Source: Blastobasis lacticolella (lineage: Eukaryota > Arthropoda > Insecta > Lepidoptera > Blastobasidae). Taken from it: a DNA stretch of 64,000 bases. Numbering within the stretch: the first letter of the stretch is position 1; every line of letters begins with the position of its first letter. Below are positions 23,488 to 32,002 of the stretch, piece after piece. The translations under genes and the position numbers were made by a program. Location: assembly GCA_905147135.1 (NCBI GenBank), contig LR990056.1, positions 18,180,501 to 18,244,500 on the forward strand, in the 5' to 3' direction. The notes beneath the pieces were generated by a model. That model did not search any database. It was given only the letters and a program-made list of their open reading frames with translations, and had not been told where the DNA came from.

Positions 23488-26081
23488 TTAAAACCTAGGT
23501 TTTCCACCGAGCTTGATTCGCTTTTCTTTAATCTCCTGGTTTATAGCATTAATGATCTCTGATACATCAACACACCAACCAGATTTGGACGCGTACTGTA
23601 TAACAAAATGAAGAAGGACTAAAAATCCAAAAGCATCTAATGCGGGCCTTCCATCAGGGCTCATCTTAGTATTAACTTGTACTATTTCAGTCATCGTTGC
23701 ACACACACCCAGCGCTTTTTCGTTAAAGACTTCTTGTAACAGTAGTCGCGCTAATAATTGAGAAGAATTCGATACTTGCTCAAAACGTTTGAGCTCGCTG
23801 GACCTGACATAAATATTGGTGTTTGATATAAGTTCTTGGAGTCCAATCATATTAGCCTGATATTTCAGAGTCCATTTTGTATCGTTAGAATTATATTCCG
23901 GTGGTAGAGCGAACTCCTGTGTGGAATTTGGATGCCTTCTGGAATATCTTTGCTGACTTCTTTCTGGTGCTTTAGTGACGTCATTGTTCGATTGATTCCC
24001 GTTGCTAGAATTTTGTCTCTCAGTTGCTGCAATTTGTCTCTTTTCAACAACTGACGATACTTCATGTGTGACGTTGCTAGAAGAAGGTTCGTGACTTGCT
24101 GAATTTTCCGACGTATTGATTCTTTCGTTATCGATGAACTTTTGATATGACTTAGCAGTTCCGGAGAGGAAATTCCGTAAATTAATGAATGTATTTAAAT
24201 TATCTTGAAAATTGGAGATCACTTGGGTGTAGATGGTAATTAATTGTTCTAACTTTTGTTGCTCCATGGCCAATTTTGATAGAGGGTTTTGCAAAGTCGA
24301 TCTGTCTACTGAATAATGTTCAGTCTGGTTAGTCTCATTTACTTCCACATGTGCTTCATCTATTGACATTTCACAGCTTAAAGCTGTTTCATGATCTGTA
24401 TCAATTTCTGAATCTAATGCTGCACTGTGATTTGGTGACAAAGGTTCTTGCATGCACAGGATTGTTTGACTTTTAATGTTATTTACTTTCATTTTATTAT
24501 TAGCAGATCTGACAGTGCCATCTTGAAAGTGTCGTTTCATAGTCAGATTTGCTTCATCAGATCCATCAACTTGCTGAGTCTGCGTACGTGGATATTGATC
24601 TACATTTTGATGGACTGGTGGAGGTTCCATTCTCGATGATTGATAAGATGTACTGTTGCTTGCTGTAGGATTGCTCTGTTCCTTGAAAATCTTATTTAGA
24701 ATTGCTTGAATTTTCTGCTCATTCCATGGATAGTTTTTAATAGCAGTTAATAGTACTTGGTTTATTAAGGTTGGAGCTGTTGATGAAGTGGATGACGCTG
24801 TTGTCTGTTTGTCTTCTTGAAGAGTTGGGCTAGGTCTATTGTTTGTGGGCAAAATAGGAACGTTGGTAGAACATTGTGACTGTTGAGCATCTTGTTGACT
24901 GACTGTTTTTTGTGCTTGATGTTGGATCTCCGGAGGTTGGTGAAACTGACTTGGTACGTTCGTTGGATCATTATTGAAGGATGGTCTGATAGGTTGATGC
25001 TGTGTAAGTTCACTGATCGGAGGGTTTTCTGAACGAAGTCTAGGATCAAGCCTATGTCCTGTGGGTTTTGAAGGTAACTCTTGTCCACGCGTTTGTTGCA
25101 TGTGTTCTTGTGGAGCTGTTAAATTTTGCTGTACATCTTGACAGACAACGACAGGATGCTGATGACGTTTTGGAATTTTTTGAGAAGCTGTGACACTAGC
25201 GGCAGTGTGATCAACTCTTGGTTCAGTAAAAGGTACTACATTTATTCTTGCTGCATGCTGGATTTCTTGAGAGCTAATCGTCATGCCTCCAATCAGAGTG
25301 CAATTCATCCTATTCGTAATTGATGGTCCTTGGTATCCCCGATTTTGAATATTGGCTGGTGATGGTTGTTGAGTGCTTAATAAAGGCCTTGATGAAGGCA
25401 TTGGTAATGGCTTGGTTGGATCTATTAGATTTAAAGGCTTTTGCGAGGTAATAGTCACATTTTTCTTAAAATTTTCAGCCTGATCAGCAACGCGTGGTTC
25501 TTGATTGTTAGAAGGTGTAACAAGAGTTCGATCATCTGTTACTCGTAATTTTTTCGGTGCACCTGTTGAATTACTAGAAAGTTGATTTTGGTTTCTATTG
25601 GTTTCTCTGGGCTGCTCCTGCTGCGAGTGACCTTTACTATTGATGACTTCAGTAGACACATCTGATTCTATTACAAGTAAGCTTGAATCTGGTTCTCTGG
25701 GTTTGTGATTGTTTTGTTTAGTAGACTGTGAGCTCCCTTCAGTAATCTTTACACCGCTGGTTGCTGCAGTTTTTTCAGTCTTACTCTCATTTGATTGCTT
25801 ATCCCTGATGGCAATCGATTGCTCTGTTTTTGAAGATTCCGGTTGCGGATCAGTGTTCTGAGGAGTTGAGTTGGTAGTTTCGGTTGTTGCCCAATTTACT
25901 CGTTTTAATAAAATTTGTTTCTTTGATTCGTCAAATAATCTTTTATTCGTATCTTTCACCGATGATTTTTGAGGAATTTCATACGGCTTTACTGTTCTCT
26001 CAGATTTATCTTTAGACTTTGACGAATGTTTCTGGTTGCTCCCGCATGATTCTTGATCCTTCGGAATTTTTTGTTGTTTGT
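23488..26081 (-). CDS. BEN gene, last coding exon
   Basis: Begins after a TTTTTTTCTAG acceptor at 26083-26082 and runs 863 codons plus a partial codon to the stop at 23490-23488. The open frame extends 40 codons upstream of the first apparent start (a GTG at 25959) as far as the splice site, so that start is not real. It holds the whole low-complexity region, the coiled-coil-like helix near AMEQQKLEQLITIYTQ and the BEN domain. The domain sits in the last 120 codons with no intron. Confidence 0.82.
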
Positions 26082-27381
26082 CTAGAAAAAAATAAAAAAA
26101 ATGTTTGTCTAAAAAATGAATAAAAATGTCATTAACTGTTGAAGAAAAAATTTGTGAGTGTAATCTTTACGCGCGATTGAAGTTAAACTAAAATATTGAA
26201 GTTATGTCACTGAAACGATTAAACATAACTTAAAATAAATATCTTATTATAATTTAGTTATATTTATTATTCATATACTTAAAAAAAAATGATATGAAGT
26301 TATATTGACATTATTTATTAAAAATAGGTATTTAAAAAAATTGACAAATCCAAAAGTGCACGCCTCATAGCGGTTATTTAAATAAATTTTAAGATAAAAA
26401 ATTTCATTAAGTCTTTAATACTGAAATAACAAAAAATTTATCGATTTAAGTTTCGCAAAATTTCCTAAGATGAAATTTACACAGCGCATGCGCCGATCTC
26501 AACTTTTTTTACTTACGATTTCAGGCTAATCTTCATTTGTATATAAATATAAATATACAAATACACAGTTGTATTTTAGTTTTTTATAAATAATTATTAA
26601 GTGATAGTGAATCAAGCAGTCATATTAATTGAAAAACACTGCCAAGCGATACTTAAAATAATACAAAAAAAATTATTCCAGTACGATAATTTTTTCGATA
26701 AATTTTCCTGCTACATAGACGGATCCATACACACAGATGTACGAACGTCCGCGAAAGTCTATTTTTAATCAATTTATTTACTATGTTAAACTAAATAATT
26801 GTTTTCGAACTATGAGGCGTGCAATATCATCATAATTTGTTATGTGTAAAATTATAGGTTTACGGTAACTAAAATGTGTAAAATTCGTTAATTCTACTTT
26901 CACATTTTGAAAAATTTTCACTTGTTAAATTAATAAATAGAGTTTTGACTCTTACCATTTGTGCTTGAATTTTCTTGTACCAAAAGCTTATGATTATTTT
27001 CCTTAGATATCCAACGCTCTGCATTCTCGTAAGTATCTGAAAAATACACGTGAATTCCCATAATTTCTGAGGTAATTTAAAAAATAAAATGCAATGGTAC
27101 AATGTACACAACTAATCCATTGATTCAAATTTACCTGTTTGATATTTCAATTCAGCCGTACAAAATTTCCACTCATCCTTGTGTTTCTCTTTTTTCTTAA
27201 CACGTTCTCTCGTCACGATGGGATCTTCGTGCTTTGGGTATGCAACAACCACCTTCTTATCTGTTAATTTATGTATCGCCCAATCGTATGGTACACATAT
27301 GTAGTGATCAATTGTTTTAGAAGGTTTCTGTATAAAATGAACCACATAGAATTGGATCTCGTTAACCTTTTTATTTGGCAT
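23488..27381 (-). CDS. BEN-domain protein, three coding exons (973 aa)
   Basis: Spliced gene on the minus strand: coding exons 27381-27135, 27036-26956 and 26081-23488, giving 247+81+2594 nt, or 974 codons including the stop. All internal borders are GT/AG and the phases join without frame breaks. The protein has three parts. Residues 1-95 form a compact basic domain with aromatic and Trp anchors (VVHFIQKP, YDWAIHKL, DEWKFCTAELKYQT, TYENAERWI). About 600 residues rich in Q, S, T, N and P are probably disordered, with a helical, coiled-coil-like stretch near 710-760. Residues about 875-964 match a BEN domain: ARLLLQEVFNEKAL, then RPALD, then INAINQEIKEKR. BEN domains bind DNA or chromatin proteins, so a nuclear transcription or insulator role is inferred. 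The N-terminal module resembles one I associate with uncharacterised arthropod BEN proteins. I cannot name an orthologue. The gene model is fairly sure, the exact function is not. Confidence 0.82.
26956..27036 (-). CDS. BEN gene, second coding exon (81 nt)
   Basis: Flanked by TATTTTTCAG upstream and GTAAGAG downstream on the minus strand. Phase 1 at both ends, so it can be skipped without changing frame. It codes for TYENAERWISKENNHKLLVQ and a few more residues. The WI pair closes the N-terminal domain. It is too short to stand out as an open frame and was found by joining the phases of its neighbours. Confidence 0.78.
27135..27381 (-). CDS. BEN gene, first coding exon
   Basis: Encodes residues 1-82 plus the first base of codon 83. 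The ATG at 27381 follows directly after TTATTTCAG, a strong acceptor, so an untranslated exon must lie upstream. The exon ends at a CAG/GTAAAT donor at 27135/27134. The domain here has alternating hydrophobic residues and a basic run (VKKKEKHKD) that could serve nuclear import or nucleic-acid contact. Confidence 0.8.
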
Positions 27382-27475
27382 CTGAAATAAATAGGAAACA
27401 AATAAATTTCCTTATCATCATCACACGTTTTAAATTCACAATAACTCTTCATTAAAGAATAAAAGCTGTGCTTAC

Positions 27476-27600
27476 ATTTAATTAAAATAACGTTTCCTTT
27501 GTTTCCACAAAAATAAATCATCACTACTATCACTTTGAGCTCGTGCGTAAGCTGCGAAAAATATCAGCGACTGACCACAGAGCCGCGGGCAAATCCTGAC
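27476..27600 (-). other. Probable 5' untranslated exon and promoter side of the BEN gene
   Basis: On the minus strand TTAAAT/GTAAGC gives a donor at 27476/27475, leaving a 94-bp intron before the acceptor at 27382. An upstream ATG (MIYFCGNKG frame) would read into a stop two codons after the junction, so this exon is best read as 5' UTR with a short upstream ORF. The transcription start is unknown, so the right edge is a guess. Confidence 0.45.
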
Positions 27601-29596
27601 CTATCACCTAAGATAGCGCAAATAGTGAGCTAATGTGTTATTAGTTATTACACTTACAAGTTTGAGTTGCGGTAGGTTATGATCACAGTGTTTACCTTCT
27701 ACGCTGACGTCACGCAAGCTTTAATCTGAATTAATTAATCAAAGATCAACTGATAAGCTCGTCGAAGGTTGGTGGAGAAAATGGTAAAATTTTCCAGAAG
27801 TATAGAGCCTTAGAGCCTTTTCAAAGGTCGCACGGTAGCTATATGACTTCACTTTGTTCAGTATTTTTGTTCTGAAGTAAAAAAGCTTTTAGATTTGATG
27901 ATACATCACAGATTAATATTTTCTTAAATCCAGTGAAATTCATCATTTGAATTTTATTTTAATTCAAAAATAACCAACGAAGACATCTTTCTCAAGTTTT
28001 CAATTTCGTCAGGAATTAAACGACAAAAGTCTTATTCAACAGCGTTGATTAGTTATTAATAATTCGTATTTTTGCAGCCATTAGACCGAATTACGTTCTG
28101 TTATCTCTCTATAATTGCAAACTATTAACCTTTATTACACAGTAATAGAGAGTCTTTTAGACTTACATCAAAATGTTTGTGATAATAGTTTTGCCCTCTA
28201 GAACCCGACACTGATAAGTCCACTACCATTTGGGTTTCCCATCCAATTAATTCGGAGATTTATCACATGTTTTTAAGTTAAGCAGACGAACATTTTTCAT
28301 TGGAAAATAACGGTAATCCCATTGACGTCCTTATCTGTTAATGATAAGGCACCTAGCCAATTATTTACTTGGTTAGAAAATTGGGTTATGAAATTGATTA
28401 CAACTATTAACGCTCTTGAATATGCATTCCTTGTGGATTTTTCCAAGAAAACGTTCACATTACAGTTTATATCAAATTAGTAAGTTTTCCACATCATTGC
28501 ATAAGTGACCTTGATGTTCATCATTTCAATAAGGCTCTTGAATAAGATTTTTCAGTGCAATAATAAGGGTCACAACATTAATGTTCGTATTTCTTTTTTG
28601 AATTAATCGACCAAGTCTATCGTCATTTAGAGATTCTTTGATCTTTGATCCAATTGATTAATTAATTCTTATTTTAGTATTATAAAATAAATAAGTCAAT
28701 ATAGTGATATTCATTGACTATTCAATGTATAAACCCAAACTAATTGATTCAAAATACTTCAAAAGTAATACAAAAGATTCATTTTAACAATCATAAAATA
28801 GTGCAAAATATTTCTATTACGCGAAATTGTATATAAATAGATAGTTGCTCTTATCAGTTTATTGTTTGTTGGCCACGTACCAACAGTTTTTGAACACGTG
28901 TTCGTGTTTATATAGTATGACGCATACAGCCAAGTTCCAACGTGGCCGTGGAAGAATCTATTTAATCATTCCTGGTAAGAAGACTAGATGGAGCCACTAG
29001 ATATATTTATTCTAATCCTTTATGGCAAATTACCAATAGATAGATGCTAAGTTTCTCTATTTTATGTTCACAAATCCAAATTTATTGGATCATTTGATTT
29101 TATAACAGTAATAACAATACAATAAACACAGAAACCGTGAATATTATTATGACTTTAGTCCTTGACAAACGACAAAGTCTAACTACGTAGAGTTTTTGGA
29201 ATTTTCATAGTAGAGTTGTGTAAAGAAAATGATGGGCGCATCAACAGATTTATATTGCTTATTACACGACATGTATTAAAACTTTATATTTCTCTATGTT
29301 TCGGGTTGGGAATTATACCTGTATAAATAAACTATTCAGAAACGCGAGGCAGACAGCCGTTGCTCGCCTAACGATAATGTATTTAAGTAAAATGAAGGCT
29401 ACAGGTCCCGCTATCTCTTTTACCGCGAGCTATACAAGTTCACTTGTAGAGTTGATAACTCAAAGTATCCTTTTACAGCTCGAGGATGTCTCGTTGGTAC
29501 CAACCTTCGTACTATAAATTATACCTACAGGGTGTCTGGCTGTAAATTTATGATTGACCCAAAAATATGGGTGAAATAAGTTTGACATGTGTGTCA
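27601..29596. other. Intergenic region upstream of the BEN gene
   Basis: Low-repeat AT-rich DNA, apart from the promoter-like cluster at 28832-28974. It may hold the regulatory DNA of the BEN gene. Confidence 0.4.
28832..28974 (+). promoter_or_regulatory. Possible core promoter and first exon
   Basis: TATAAATAG (TATAAA at 28832-28837) is followed 24 bp later by the initiator-like TCAGTT (28854-28859). Downstream stand a 12-bp palindrome GAACACGTGTTC (28892-28903), an ATG at 28917 (MTHTAKFQRGRGRIYLIIP) and a donor CTG/GTAAGA at 28974/28975. No matching downstream exon was found. Confidence 0.25.
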
Positions 29597-29800
29597 TGAC
29601 GATCTGAGTGGTTCAGTGGTTATCATATTATTATTAGTGGTTAACACGGTCTGCCACGCAATAGGTACCGGGTTCGTTTCCCGGCCGGGCAGAAATTGGA
29701 ATGAATAATTTTAATTACTGTTGCGGGTCTGGGAAATGATTATTTTGTAATTAAAAAAATTAAAGTTTTGCTTAGTTTGGGGTTAGATGGCATCGTAGCT
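29597..29800 (+). mobile_element. SINE-B copy with a duplicated A-box region
   Basis: The head reads CTGAGTGGTTCAGTGGTTAT and then AGTGGTTAACACGG again 21 bp later (29615 and 29636). The B box CCGGGTTCGTTTCCCGG and the GGTTAGATGGC end are present. Confidence 0.8.
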
Positions 29801-29850
29801 CCCGAACGGATGGACCGATTCGTAGCGATTCCTTTCATTTATTCGAGGCC
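29780..29850 (+). repeat. Repeat C fragment joined to SINE-B
   Basis: GGCATCGTAGCTCCCGAACG GATGGACCGATTCGTAGCG follows directly on the SINE-B end. The same motif recurs at 30490-30515. Confidence 0.55.
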
Positions 29851-30199
29851 GTATTTTATTTTTACCTATTATTATTATATTTTTTTATTTTCCCGCATGA
29901 AAACTCGATTCTGGTTATTCATCACAAAGCTACCCTGTACCAAGGTACTCTATAAACATGATAACAATGTGGCCAAAATGGCGGCCGTACCTACATTGTT
30001 GAAACAACGCGACGTGCGGTTGCGTTGTGAACTTGTTGACAATTTGAGTACAAAAGAGTGAGCCAGCAATGTACGGTGAGCTGTGCAATAAAGTAACAGC
30101 CATAAATAGTAGTTTTACTGTGAACACACTGGCCTTTTTAACCTCCGACGCGGAGAAGAAGGTATAATATAAGTTTGAGATGTATAGGATATGGATGTA

Positions 30200-30450
30200 G
30201 AGCTCGTCTAGTCTAAAATGACGAGCCCCACTACTTAGTTAGTTGATTTCGATGTGTGAGTGCAAATATTGATAACGACACTTCATCTGTGTGGGAGCCG
30301 ATGAACGACGCGTTCTCCTACGTCTGAATCTCACCGGCAACTGAATGACCAATTACAACGGCATTTGTATATGTATTGCGTCCATATTTTAAACTTGCTT
30401 GTGTGCGTTAATGCGATAGTGGGGTGCGTCATTTTAGATTAGACGAGCTC
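30200..30450. mobile_element. MITE, 251 bp, TA target duplication
   Basis: GAGCTCGTCTAGTCTAAAAT (from 30200) is inverted at 30427-30450 (GAGCTCGTCTAATCTAAAAT on the minus strand). Similarity continues inward through GACG..CCCCACTA. TA stands on both outer sides (30198-30199, 30451-30452), as for Tc1/mariner-type elements. There is no coding capacity. Confidence 0.75.
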
Positions 30451-30724
30451 TACCTGAGTATTTGTGTCTGTCTGCGACATCGTATACCTATAGCTCCCGA
30501 ACGGATGGACCAAAATAGATGAAGTTAGTTTAACCGAGATTGTTTTAATTTAAGTTTTGTTTCATAATGAATTAAATAAAGCAAATAATGGGAGAAGGCA
30601 AGGAAGAAGAGAAGAGAGAGAGTTTTTAAGCTTTGATTCAATAAATCTGTTAGGGACATATTTTATTTTTCCCCTACTAATTATATGCTTGTATATACTT
30701 GGACAAGTTTACACAACATAATCT

Positions 30725-30903
30725 AGACCCAAAGTAAACAATTCTTGTGTTATGGGTGTTAGATAACTGATAAACTACTTATACACCCATAGCCGTAACA
30801 GAAATTAAAATTCATCGTTTCAATTTCTGCTCGCCCGGGCATCGAACCCGGGACCTCTGCGTAGTAGACCGGCATGTAAACCTAATGCACTACTCAGGAT
30901 GTC
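30725..30903 (-). mobile_element. SINE-B copy
   Basis: CTTGTGTTATGGGTGTTAGA ... CATAGCCGTAACAGAAATTA ... CGAACCCGGGACCTCTGCGT on the plus strand. It stands opposite the copy at 29597-29800, with the 251-bp MITE between them. Confidence 0.8.
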
Positions 30904-31299
30904 GACTATTAATTATTAACTTAGGTTTCGTCGGAAATTGTTCGGCATAGCTGTCGGATACTTTATACATCCTATTATTTAGATTTGAATGAGTTTCATC
31001 TTGTTTTAGCTGGCTACAGCCCCAGCCACTGTAGCTAAATATATATTTGCAGTGGTATAGACTAGTTATTGCAGTTGGCAAGGGAAGTTCACTTGCAACC
31101 GACTAACACAGTAAAAGTTGCACTGTGATACAGAAAGCTATTCTCGTATAAATCGCGGTTTGATATCATTTTATCCCGAAGTCAATCACTTTGCAGTTAC
31201 CATGTTCAGTTCACAAGTAGATGACATTTGTCTAAAGTTAGAAAATGTTGTGTACACCATTGCATAGGTGTGACCCCATTGTACGTTTGTGGTACACTT

Positions 31300-31435
31300 G
31301 TGGTATTTTTAACCCCCAACGAAAAAAGGGGAGTGTTATGAGTTTGACGTATGTATCTGTGTATCTGTGGCTTTGTGTGTCTGTCTATGGCATTATAGCT
31401 CCCGAACGGTTAGGTTATGAGATATAGCTATACAT
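31300..31435 (+). repeat. Repeat C copy abutting the LINE
   Basis: TTTTTAACCCCCAACGAAAA ... GTTATGAGTTTGACGTATGT ... ATTATAGCTCCCGAACGGTT. It ends within a few bases of the LINE's first bases. Confidence 0.65.
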
Positions 31436-31501
31436 ACAGTCGTACAACAAATTAGTTGACCATTTAGTCCATCGTAGAATCAGGTTCTCATTTAACATGG
31501 T

Positions 31502-32002
31502 ATGTTGAATAAATGTATGATGATGGGTATGGTGCCTTTCAAATACCGATCATTTAATGAGATGATAAATGTAGCTAGTCAACAATGTAATGAAGACCGT
31601 ACCAATATTATAGTAATGGTCGGAAATAGCATGGGAATAACTAGAAATGATATCGTAGAGAGTTTTCAAAAAATTCAGTCCCATAATTTTAATAAAATTA
31701 CTTTGTGTGCTTTCCCATACACAAATAATGACCCTAAGTTAAATAGACGTATTCATAGACTGAATACATGTTTATATAATTTGACTCGTTATAGTAACGC
31801 ATTTACATTTTTTGACATCAACAAATTTGTTGGCAATATTATTTGTACAAATGATACATTGTATCTCAAGCAAAAGGACAAAAAGTATATTACTACATTG
31901 TTAGCTTATAATATTAATTGTTATAACAATATTAGCGTAAGTAGGATTGACCAGGGCTCCTGCATGTTATCATCTAAGGACAAAGGATGCTCTTTAAACT
32001 AG
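31502..32002 (+). pseudogene. LINE ORF1, 5'-truncated (SGNH-esterase-like)
   Basis: Frame of 166 codons belonging to the LINE that continues at 31987. The segment NIIVMVGNSMGITRNDIVES fits the third conserved block of the SGNH-hydrolase-like domain found in ORF1 of CR1-type LINEs. The tail has a hydrophobic and aromatic pattern but no clear catalytic Asp-His pair that I can point to. A stop lies in frame just upstream (31493) and an unrelated repeat abuts at about 31430, so the first half of ORF1 is missing. ORF1 products of this type bind the LINE RNA and may interact with membranes. It overlaps ORF2 by 16 nt in the -1 frame. Confidence 0.6.
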
